This document shows, piece after piece, positions 45,437 to 57,800 of a stretch of 64,000 nt of DNA; within the stretch, counting starts at the first letter, position 1; every line of letters starts with the position of its first letter. The position numbers and the translations under genes were made by a program. A model generated the notes under the pieces. The model was not told the origin of the DNA, made no database searches, and saw only the letters and a program-made list of their open reading frames with translations. Source of the DNA: Branchiostoma floridae (taxonomy: Eukaryota; Chordata; Leptocardii; Amphioxiformes; Branchiostomatidae); contig NC_049993.1 of NCBI RefSeq assembly GCF_000003815.2, positions 7,537,969-7,601,968 on the forward strand. Reading direction: 5' to 3'.

Positions 45437-48400
45437 ACTTGATGACATCAAACCACTGCTAGATGTGGTTTGCCTTAAATGCTGGACAACTGCCAATAAG
45501 CCAAACATTAAACATTTGTTTGAGATTTTACAGGGAAGTGTAGGGACACGGGAGGAATTCTGGAGTGACAGAGGTTGGATGGTCTGTTATAAACAAACCT
45601 CTGATGTAGCTTGGTGTACATTTGTAAGTACCAGGTCCAACCTCTTGAAGTTGAATACCAACAAGATATAAAACATTGTATTTCAAGTGTAACTGAGTTG
45701 ATAAGCAGATATTTTGACAATGAACAAAAAAAAGTTGATATGTATTACTTTTAGCTAGCAAGAGTCACAATTTTTAGAGTCAAATTATTCAAAAGCACAT
45801 ACTGTAAAAACTATATTTATACGCACTAGGCACACCTAACCTAAGTATGACTCAGCATATATTAACTGCGAGATTCTAGCTATATCATGTGTCAAATCCA
45901 AGGTACTGGTAAAATTTGACTAAGCTTTTACCTTTAGAAAGGTATTACAGAAGACAAAAAACCAACAACGTTGATCCCATGAACCTCAGGAATTGCCAGT
46001 CAAGCAATTGCTACCGAGCATGCTAATGAACATGATCAAACTCCCATAAGAGTGCCACATTACAGCAAGGCAACCACGCACCTTAAAATTGCTCACAAAG
46101 TGATTCACGATGTATATCCACATACATGGACTCTACCTTCCCTTTGAAGCTTAAAATAGCACCTGTTCAGTCCATACATAATACATTTCTAAGCTATGAC
46201 TGTGTATGAGTAATTCACTACAGAGCCGGACAGAATACCAATGCCTATAAACTCAACATGTATATGTATAGTGTACCCTGTACTACTGTACAGAGAAATT
46301 TTCCTCTATATTTTCAGTTATAATAGAAATCATACAATAATTGTCATATGGAAAAGCTGCAATACAAGGCCATTTCTAGGATTCCGGGCAACTAAATAAA
46401 CAAAGCGAGAAATTTCATTCAAATACAATAATTAATATTAAGAAAACATAACTTTATTAATACAATATCACTAAGAATATACAGCTCTATTCATACAATA
46501 TATGATCAATACATTTCTTGGGTATCATGATAAAATATCATTGAGGGAAAAAACGTTTGTGGATAGCTGGTGTAATATTCCTCTTTTTTTAAAGACCAAC
46601 AGCTTTTCCAGCAACAAGAAAGGCAATAACCTTGTAACATCCCATTTATCACGTCAGTTAATGAGAGGACACGCAGGCAATTATGATAATTATATGAGTG
46701 ATGCACCTGTGCCTCTTAATTATAGCCCTGGCTGTACATGACCTCCGCCATTACCGCTGTCGAGGCTAATCTTAATTACCTCTTCAAAAATGCTCATTTT
46801 GGAGCTGCACCAGACAAACGTCTACATGCAACACTAAAAAAATCACAATGGAACGTGGAAACTGTAAATAGAATGTTAAACCATTTTACTGTAGTTCTTT
46901 TTTTTCATGAAACTTTGGTGACAATCATCACAGTAAACATCTACATATACTACATAAATATATCAATTACAGTAGCTAATACCCAGTATGGAACAGTATA
47001 TAGGTTTGGATTATATAAAAATGTATCAACAGATTAACCTGAACTGAACTGACAGGTGTTTTTTGCATAATTGCTATGTTTTGCCTCATTTTTAAACCAG
47101 AAAATAGCAAGTTTGCTCTACCCCTACATTATAGAAGAGTATTTTGGAGCAATCTATGGAGTACATGTGATAGCAAGGTTAAGCAAAGGACACCATGTGA
47201 CACACCAAGTGAACTGTCCTATTCAATCATCTCAAGAACATTCCATTAGCAAATCCCAAAAGGGGGCCAACCACAAACCTTTACAACCATCTGCTTCTAC
47301 TTTTATTTCAATTACCATGGCTTCTGGTGTCAAATTCTTCTTGGCAACACCACTTTTTGATGATATGAGAAAAAACTGTTCCCCCTTGCTAATTGCACTG
47401 ACCAGCGAAAAGGTAAATTGTAGCATGGAGTAAAATAAATACCAATATTTGAGATGATCAGTACACTTCAAGCCAAAGGACATGAAGTCTTTTGATGTGT
47501 CTGGACGTTGAAGTAAAAGGGGAGTGGCAGCCACAAGGGGTAGCAGCCCTGGAGTGAAAGGTTAAAGATTACTATTGCTAAATGATCAACCAGACAATCA
47601 TTCAAGAAAGATGATGATGATAATGGAAGAGGGATACACAGAAGTCAATCACTCATGGAAGGTTTCTACAGATTTGTAATGTAAGGACTGTCTTGATAAT
47701 GAGGTTGAAGAGAAAGGGTATCCTGTCAACAGGGACCTTGCCATGTCAACTGTACATTTAATATTTACTGTAGAGAAGACTTTGTATGGTCAAAGTACAT
47801 CTACAGTACATGTCAAACCACACCCATGCGTCAATACCAAACACAGTGATGTTTTCATTACTCACGAGTTACAGGTTCTCGCCACTGAACGTAGTTAAAG
47901 GTATAGTTAGTTAAAGGGTAAATTGTAACAACATAATTTACAGAAAAACAACAAAGCCTGAGAGTTGACGAAAATAGAGTTAGTGTTACTAACAAACAAA
48001 TCCTTTAGACGTGCAGTAAACTGTAACAAGGGAAATGTTTGCGGTGGCTTTATGTTTGTGGTTTTCACTGTGACCTCCTCACCGCAAGCAAACTTAAAGC
48101 CACTGAATATACTCAAGATTTTCCCTTCCACAATATTGAATTTCCATGAACATTTCTCCTTTTACAGCAACATGGTAAAAGCAAGAGTATTTACATTAAG
48201 TAAGAGCAAAGGTGCTGTCAGAAAACATAACTAATGCTATTTAGAAACTTGTTGCCTTCAGCCTATCATGGTATTGAAACAATAACAAACCTGCTCGCTC
48301 ATGACAAACAAAAATGCTGCTTTACCTACAAGTTTCTCTGGGTTTGAATGATAACCTGGGTTTACCATACATCCTTTCAGCTGGCAAATCTATGTCAGTT

Positions 48401-51229
48401 TTGCCATAACTCATCATATAACCACATGTATGAGCTTCAAAGACATTATCCATATGGATTGGATGTGGCATTGGCCTTGACGGGGTATTTCTGAGAATTT
48501 GCTAGAGGCCTGGAATAGATGATTCCATATGAGGAGACACGTTCAAGATGTAAACATGCATATACATCATGTACAGATGTATGTAAGGCAATGTTTCCAT
48601 TGAAGTCAGGATGTACCCGAAAACTATCTTCAGAACAATGTCACCTTATCATGAATGGAGCATTCTTGCTGTCATGCCAAGAAATAAATATGGGAGGCTG
48701 CTACCAGTTGAACCACTGGGACATCCCCTCCTGTCCTATAACACTAGTAATATAATATGACTGTCCAGTCTAGCCTTCACAGGTCAAGGTCTCTTGAATT
48801 TCAAACAACTGCACCCTGAAACTTCTCATTAACATTATAAGGGGAATAAGTATACATTAAAATTTTACTATATATGATGTGGTTCAATCAGAGCACCATA
48901 CAATATTTACAAAGTAATAATTCATAAATCTAAACATTTGCAAGCTTTTGCTAATAATATCCATAGGCATTAGGTTATCAGAAAATGTGTTCTTTGTGGG
49001 TTTAGTAGAATGCCTGGTTATGAGTCCATGATAAGCTTTTACTTTTTAGTACCAGCTTGTCTGCATTTTGCTCACGGTAGGTCTCAGTCTCACATTGTGT
49101 AAAAGCTGTCCAGACTAGTCAATAATCCCTGTGCCAGACAAGTAGTGGTTAAGGTCAGGGTAAGGTCAGGTTTAGTATGGCCTGTCTGGTGGCTCCTACA
49201 AGCAATTCCATCAGCAATTCGATATCAGAGAGAGTGGTTATATTTAGACTTGTGATGGGATCCTGGCTGCTTATCCTGGTTTCTTGGAATCCTAGTTAAG
49301 GCCACACAGAGAGAGAGATACATTCATGGGTGTCAACTGCATATTCCTTTATTTTAGCCAGTTTTGGAAGTTCATGAATTATCCAACTTTATTTTTCATT
49401 GAAGACAAGAAGAAAAGTAGAAATAAAGAAATCAGAGATAAGAGATAAGGAATGAGATGACAATTAATATATTGTTGCCTTGGTCCAATTTTATTTCGAA
49501 AGAGTATGTAACGAAAACATGTTGCAAAGTATTAGGGTTAAGTTTGATAACTCACTTTGCACATTAATTTGAATGGAAAATGTCATTGAATACACTTCTT
49601 CCTAGTATTGGTACTAGTACACCATGTGTATAATTTTGCGCAACATTGAGCCCATAATTTATAGCCTGTTTCCAAACACAACATTCCCTGCCAGTCCACA
49701 CTAGTACAGGAGGATGTAAAGATTTGGAGAATGTTGTCTTGAAGAAAGAAAGGCTTCCTGCCAGAAGTGTCTTACCCTGGAATTTCTTGGCAGGCCTTCA
49801 GGGTTTGGTACCTGTCAACATCCTGGTGTGAAACTTCTACAGCTTTCAAAACACTGTCTGTTTTGATGGGATACCAAAGAAAGCCTTTTCCCTGCCCACT
49901 ATACAACGTAACACATATGGTGGCTACTAATTCCTAAAGAAAGTACTTAATGGCAATAGGTGAATCACTATATGCAAACAGTGATCTTTGCCCCACTTTC
50001 AGTTACAATTATCAACTTGTACTTTGGCAGCAGGAGATTTGTAAATGACCTTTGGTTTTGGGACCATTTTAAAAGTACCTACCGCATAGTTTGTTACTTC
50101 TTGTACAATTTACCTTTATCTATCTTTTTGCTATGTTATGCAACTTCTGGAGTAAAAATCATGTTGTAAACATAGTCCTCTACAAATAACTCAAAGATGC
50201 GCTGACAAGAACTGACAAAAAATGACTGCAAGTGAAAACTTGGGATGAGGTAAAGCAAGGGAATTAAAAAGTTCTGCAGAAACTTTGAGAAAGTACTACT
50301 GACAAGAATAATAAAGTAATGGATACAATCCAGTCTAGGGTCTTTGTGGTACAAGTATATCACAAAACTAACAATTGAACGGTGACCTTTCCCGCCCCAT
50401 TATCCAAGCTCTGTTGAAAGAAGACGTAACCTTACACCATGGGCATGAATAGACTACAAAAATTCAACCCTACAAGCATTCTTCACTTCTTGATAACACG
50501 CTATAAGTCCAGAGTTAATGCACAGTGTGAATTACTGATTTTGAAAGGGTGACAAATTTAATCCTGATTAGCCTTTGTGATTCATGTGGTTCTAAGTGTG
50601 TTGTCTTTTCAGGAATGTGAAATATGGGCTACAAATGTGAATGCTGAACCCATGATGCAATCAGAAACCGTCCCATTGACATTCTTTAACTCACTCTACG
50701 ACTTATCAACTCTTACTTCTGTAGAAAGGGAAAATAGAACTTGATAATTTGGATATCTGATGCAATTAACGGACAAAAGGAGGGCAGAATTGGTGCATAA
50801 TTTGAGGGGGTGGCGTTGTCTGAAGTCAGCATACGCCTAGAGTAGAAGGCCGATCGCCCTTAATTATTTCCAGATGAAATCATGTCGTGAGAAGGAAGAA
50901 TTGTTCGTCACGGCGTTTTCTACACGAAGAAATAAATCTCTGAGGAGAAAAAAAGTGAACTTTGACACTGTCCACAATACGCCCCCCAAAATGACAAACA
51001 CACAGGTGGTCATTTATTGATGGACTAGCTAGAGGAATGAAAAATTCGTCTGCATCGTCAGACTCTATCCGCTGTAGTTGGCCAAGGTGACCACGACCAA
51101 AACACAACACTTTTATCACAAAAATAGCTATCATAATCAACTTGACAACTTCCTACACGTCTACGAGTCTGGTTCTTACATCATGTGCGACTGTATAATC
51201 CGCAGCAATTTAAGGATTTAGTGCCAAAC

Positions 51230-51803
51230 GAAGCCGTCTCATGCCCTTGGATGGGACCTGAGCTTTGCAACGTCGACACGTTTGGGACGTGTGGGGGAAC
51301 ATGAGTCGGTATGTGTGTCCCGCGGGGCAGACGGCGCGTGATACGGCCCGCCACGGCCTACCTACCTTCTCTACCGCCTTCTTATCCGCACGGACTCCGA
51401 TCAGACGGCCGTTCCTTTCCGGTTACTGTGAAAATTCCACCAGAAGTGAGCAAATCTAATGAAATAACGCCCGAATCAGACGACTTTTTCGCCCCCACTC
51501 GCACTTTGATCGCGGGGTGAAGTACCCGGATATGGTCCATACTGCGCAGGCGCCGTGAACTTTTCGACCTTTCCCGCCAAAAACGAAATAAATTTCCCGC
51601 GAAAATCATGAAGATTGACGAATATCAAGAATTATTATCATCAAAGCATCACCCGCTCGTGTTATCGGTGATATCAAAATTCAAACGCCGCCTCATATTT
51701 GACCACATTATCCTTACTTACTTTTCGGAATCTTATCTTTTTGCTGAACCGGATATACATGATGGGGGAGCTGACCGTCACATGACTGCCTGCGGACGAC
51801 AAC
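51230..51803. promoter_or_regulatory. Candidate bidirectional promoter between Dab and MFSD1
   Basis: This interval is clearly richer in CpG than its surroundings (CGCGGGGCAGACGGCGCG near 51320, CGGACTCCGATCAGACGG near 51395, GCGCAGGCGCCG near 51545). It ends at the first MFSD1 coding exon on the plus strand, and Dab runs the other way. No TATA box stands out. A possible minus-strand donor (GAAG|GTAGGT near 51364) could close a Dab 5' non-coding exon. Promoter function is inference. Confidence 0.4.
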
Positions 51804-54800
51804 ATGGCGATCAGTCCGGATTCTGGTAAGTTTGGGGCGAAAGTCGCCGCAGTTTCGCAGCATTTGCCAATCAGAGATGCCTTGTAGTTTATATCTGTGC
51901 ATGTTGAAGTATTGTTGAAAGTAGAGACATTGCGAGAGCTATCTGGCTTAGTTGTACGACATGCAAATGGCTGGTTTTCGTAAGGTGGGAGGGCAAGTCT
52001 ATTTTTATAATTTGTGCGTATGAAAAAAAAATGTACGTCAATCGCGGGAAATAATGATACTATGCAGATATTAAAAAACTTAACATTGTTTGAGTTATTG
52101 ACAGTATGAATTTAATTTTCTTTGCTTATGATTCGTTCTCAAAAATCAAAGTGATCCTATCAAGAAAAGTGATATTAATTAAGTTGATTGAATTATGAAA
52201 AATATTATTCAGTTATTGACAGGAACATCCAGTAAATAGATGGATTCCATAGCCCCATCCACATCCGTCAAAATGCTGATGTGCAATTGAAAAACAGAGA
52301 CATGCAAATATTTGACAGACATGCAGCGACTCTCTCATAATCATTGGTGGAGCCACAAATTGCCTTGAATGGGGGACAGAGACGTTTGGAAGGAGAGAGT
52401 AGACCTGGTCCGGGCAAGCAGCCCGCAATGATGATGATGATGAATTGGTTGAACTGCTAATTGTGATGGACAGTCAGGATCGGTCTATTCCCTCAAGCCA
52501 ATAGTCTCCAGGCAGATCTACCAGTGCATAAGGAGTTTAGCTGGCCAAGAAGTGTTCTGACCCCTGTGGCTTAGAACACTCATATAAACTCCTCATGCCA
52601 CCAGGAGATCTGCCTGGAGATTACAAGCCAAGGCAGTAAGACATCAGTTTTGTACTTTATCTGTTATCAGATTCATGCCTTTCTCCCACCCATGGAATAT
52701 GATCAAAAGTTCAAGGATATTTTCTGTTTTGTCCAGCCTGCTACAGGTTCCTGGTGCTGTTCTTCAACTGCATGTTGACGTTCGGCTCCTACTTCTGTTT
52801 TGACATGCCCAGTGTTCTACAGGATGTCTTCCAAGGGGTATGTAACCCTTACAAATAATGATCTATTTGTGTATCAATGTTCTGCTACATTTATGTTTAG
52901 TCCTAGCTTCTCTGACCATATACCAATGCACTGGCTCTCTCTGTCTCTCCCTCTCTCTGTCTGTGTCTCTTCCTCTCTCTCTCTCTCTCCTTCTCTCTCC
53001 CTCTCTCCTCTCTCTCTTCTCTCTCTTCTCTCTCTTCTCTCTCTTCTCTCTCTTCTCTCTCTTCTCTCTCTTCTCTCTCTTCTCTCTCTTCTCTCTCTTC
53101 CTCCTAGTTAAGATTCTAACATGGTGTTACAACAGGTGAAGAATTCAAGTTAAGAATCTGTGCTACTGTTGAAGCTAAAATCAAAATCAAAGTTTGTTAA
53201 GATTTGTTCTTTGTTTTCTGATTATTTCAGCCAATCGAATGCGTCAGAAATGCCACAGCCAACCACACTGATGGCAGCTGGTACAACCTGACCAAGAGTT
53301 GTGAGGAAGGACTAGGGATGTCATCCGAGGATTACAACCTACTGTATGCCATCTACGCTTGGACGTGAGTACGACAATTCTTAGGGACTTTTTCTTAAGT
53401 AAAATCAAGAACTTATCGCTTTGTCTGTCTGTGTTTTATCTTGACAAAGCTGTGATCGACCCCAAAGGTCCACTTTTCATTGTAAGAGGCCATAGAAAAG
53501 GTCATAGAGTCTGAGATAAATCTTTAAGATTGATGAAATTGAGATGGGAAATGATTCTATGTGCTCATGTTTATTCCAAACTGTTGTCCTTTCTGTAGGA
53601 ATGCACTGGTGGTCATAGCAGCAGGATTCCTTATAGACAAACTGGGGAACAGGAGTAAGTACTCTGCAAACCCTAGACCCTGATACAAACACAGGACCTC
53701 TAACCATTACAACACAGCATATCATTTCTTTACCCCTTTTGGATGTTTTGCTGAGCTCTCATTGGATATGAAATTTAAAGATTTGAACTATTTACAACAT
53801 TTTGTTTTTACCTTGGGAAGTAGGTTCACCTCTGATGGGGGTACTGTTTTTACATGAATCGTGGCAATGTTGGGTCCCCTAGCAATATTTTCTGGTACTG
53901 CAGCATTGCAGAAAGACTTCCCTTTTCTAAAATTAGTATGGTCCATGGACTGATGGTCAGCCTTCCCCCCAAAATGGCAGCTTATGGAATAGAGAGACAG
54001 TAGCTGGGTTTGGTTAAGGGAAGAAGGGTAGGGGAGGATCTCTATCATCTCTGATTACTAGGACTATGGCATTTGATTAAGATATTCACAAAACTTATTT
54101 CACAGACTTACCAGATCTTCAATTTGTAATCATGTTTGTTTCTGTCCTGCACAGTTGGTGTCTTCCTGTTCTCTGGCCTGTGTGTGGTGGGGTCGTCCAT
54201 ATTTGCCCTTGGCACCATGTTCAAGGGCACCAAGTACATGCTGCCCCTCATGCTTGTAGGCCGGCTGCTTTTCGGCTCTGGAAATGGCTCTCTCACAAGT
54301 AAGCTATCATCCATTATAGTCTTACACCCAGATATAAACAAAGTTAATTACACCAAGTTAATTACACCCAAATATAACAAAGTAAATTAATAGTATCTGT
54401 TGTGCAATTTGACATTTGTTCAAATGCAAAGAAAACACTCACCATGAGTTTACAGTCGATTTCCCCAACCTTCATTGGATATCTCAATACCTTCGTAGAG
54501 ATTAAACTGGAGAAGGGAAGGAAGGGAAGATTGACCGAAAATTAATGATGAGTGTTTCCTTCATGTTGGAACAAAGTTCAAATTGTACTTCTATGGGTTC
54601 TACCAACACAGGTGAGTTTCTTTTGAAAGTGGATAATACTGTAAATGCATTTAAAATGCATTTAAGTTCACTGGGATTTAATTTCACGGCAGGGGGAAAA
54701 TGGAGCATTTGCGTTGGTTTTGAATTCACGGTAGCGCCATCCCACAAACTTATTTACAGTACTGTAGTATAGTCGCATACTGTATTAGGAATATTCGCAG

Positions 54801-57800
54801 TGGTTTTAAGTTTGCGGTTCAGCGGCCACCACTATGATATGTAAAATATAAAAAAACACCAGGTAAGTTTTTGCATTTACAGCACTTTGATTGACAAAGA
54901 AATGAATATGTATTATTATTACTAGGTACAAGGTGATTACCTTACTTTTCCAGCCATGAAATTAAGAGGAAAAAATTAGCCTAGTAGGTACATGATACAG
55001 AAGATGACTTTTTTTACCCATCTGTGCAGTCAATGTAAGCCTGAAGTTCTTCCTTGCTCGTTAAGTGTTACTAGATAGTATGTTTGGACTTGAACATAGC
55101 ACATTCTATTTTATGCAGTGCATATTTTTTTCTTGCAGTTGTACAGAACAGAATCACTGCCTTCTGGTTCAAGGGGAAGGAGCTGGCTTTGGCGTTTGGT
55201 CTGACACTTACTGTGTCTCGCCTGGTGAGTTATAGGCAGAGTATTTTCTAAAGTCTCTCGAGTGGTCGCTACAGACAGTTTTGCCTGTGTGTGGCAATAG
55301 GATAGAATTGTCGTTGTAGTCTTCTCTGTGAAATAATTTGCTGGATACATGTAGGTTAAGTATCTTAACTTTGTTACACATGACTGTCTCCCTTCACATC
55401 ACAGGGCAGTGTGCTGAACTTCTTTGTGACAGAAAGTTTTGAGGAAAAGTTTGGACTGACTTGGACCCTATGGGGAGGTAGGTAACACAACGTGAAACCA
55501 ACATTTTGTAGTTAAATGTCCAGTTGGCTTAAAATTTCTGTCCATTACAATAAGCAGCAAATTTTGATGATTTTAATATTGATAAGGTAAAATCCCTCAG
55601 ACTGTGGTTCGTAAAGATCTTGGATGAAGAGAACATGGAACAAAAATGTCCAAAGGACAATCAGAAAGTTGATAGCTTTGGACTGTGATTACAGACATCA
55701 GTACAGGTCTCGTGTGCAGTTTTCATGTAAAATGCTAGGAGGGGCTCATGAAAACAGCTCAGGAAAGAAAAATAGACCATTAAATTATCTTCTGGATCTA
55801 TAAGTATAACGTTATGTACTGTTGTGGTAATTTGCAAGGAACTGTTTTATTCCAGGTGCAATCCTGTGTGGGCTAGGCTTTATTTCAGCAGCCATTGTCA
55901 GTGCTCTGGATGTGGTTGGAGTAAAGAACCTTGGGCAGGTGAGTGTCATTAAGAATGCAAGAAACATACTAAAGCAGATTTGTGGTTTTTCAGTACCTGA
56001 TACACTAAATGGACCAACATTTTGTCATACACTGTGGCCCAAGAGAGGAAGACTGGAAATATTATCAACTTTGGCTTTTCTATTGCAATATTTCCTGCAA
56101 ACCCATTCTTCTTACCGTCTGAATTTTTGCACTCTTTCTTGTTGTCAATTAGATATTTCTTCTTCTTTAAGCTCTATGTTTTGTTTTGAAAACATATTTC
56201 TTGTTGTTTAAAAAAATTACAATGTTGATGTTTTGCTACTTTCAGACGGAAAATATGGCTGTCCAGTCCAAGAAAATGGTATGTCACTTTAATTTTTTTT
56301 CTAGTTACTGATATGCTTTCAAGTTGGTGATACACACATTACGTAATTAGCAAATGTGGCCCATAGCATGTGAAACATAGATTTTACTATACTCAATGAC
56401 ACATTTGAGTTTTTCTTCCTTTTTTCCAGAGGTTCACAGATATCAAGTACTTTACTGGATCATTCTGGCTGCTGGTACTCACCATCATGTTCTTCTATAA
56501 CGGAGTCTTTCCCTTCGTAGCTGATGCCAGGTGGGTTTTCTCATTCAGGGCTCAATGAAAGCTATAGTTGCTAGAGGGCACAACTAGATTCATGTCTGTC
56601 ATTTTGTGCTAAAAAACTGCATATACAGGTTAGAGCAGGTCCCGGAGGTCCCGTGTATGGGGAGAGCCATACCCCATGCACGTTAAAGAACCCCCACACG
56701 TGCGTTGGTGCAAATCCTTCTGTCGGAAGTTGGTGATCCACTTCAAATCACCCGGATGGAGGCCTGGCGACCTCTGTCTCGTATCAGCCACATGGTGATC
56801 TACATCATTCACCCGGACGGGTGTGTCACCCCGTAAGGGGCGGTATAACCCGTCGTTGTGCGAACATGTGCGAACATGAATATAGGGCTTGGAAATCAGT
56901 TACTACGTTAACTGAAGGGACTACCCTAAAGATCAATAAATAAATAAATAAAAAAAGCAGGTAAAATTGGAGCTGTGTAGGAATTCCTGATGTCCATCTA
57001 TCCTGCACCAGTCCAAAACAACATCCTTTTACACAGCAGATCACAGGATTAGATATGGTACAGGGCCAAGATTTGAACATTGTTTTTTTTATGGATTGAA
57101 AGAAATAGAAAATGGGTTGTGCAGGTATAACATGAATCTGACTATTTCTTACTACAGTACTGAAACTTTGTAATCCTGAGAAGTAACAAACTATGATGCT
57201 GTGTTTCTGTGAAATACCTACTAGGAAACAGATTGTTAATCTCATTATGGTCCTTCATATTTCTAGTAATAAAAATGAAGAGTAATTATAAAATAATGTT
57301 GATGTTTTTTCCAGCAACTTTATCCAGGACAAATACCACTACCCCCCTGACACCTCGTCCTATTTTGCTGGCGCCATCTACTTTGTGTCCATGGTGGCAT
57401 CTGCACTCATCGGGATTGCTATTGTAAGATGCCGTTCTTTATTGCCAAGTTTGTACTTATTTGTGTTAATATGCTAATATAAATACTATGATTGTCAATG
57501 ATGGACCAGGACAAAAATAAGAGGTTGGATTTACACTTTGGCTGTTAAGGAGGAATAGTTGCTCAATGTTGTGGCAAAAAGATTTAAAAAATAGGCAAAC
57601 TATTAAAAAGAAATCATTTTCAAACACCCCAACTTTATTGTCTGTCCCATGTTATCATGTGAAAAATTGATGGTGTGAAACGAACAATACATTTTGCTAT
57701 ATTCATTATATTACAGTATGAGTAGACTTGGCAAAAGTTCTTGTTTTTTTAAAGGTGGTGCCTTGCTCAGTTAAAGAGGTATATAATATGTATATATGAT

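Larger units (their letters stand above)
43651..51229. other. Dab upstream intron or spacer
   Basis: Apart from the piggyBac-like element and the 167-bp duplication I see no gene here. Frames are short and AT-rich. One or more Dab 5' non-coding exons probably lie here or at its right edge, because the first coding exon has a preceding acceptor. Confidence 0.45.

Noticed and set aside
50880-51140. Minus-strand ORF of 86 codons near the putative promoter
   Set aside because: No motif, no splice context; length within chance for this window.
52800-53139. Leu/Ser-rich plus-strand ORFs
   Set aside because: Translation of the CT-rich microsatellite running out of MFSD1 exon 2.
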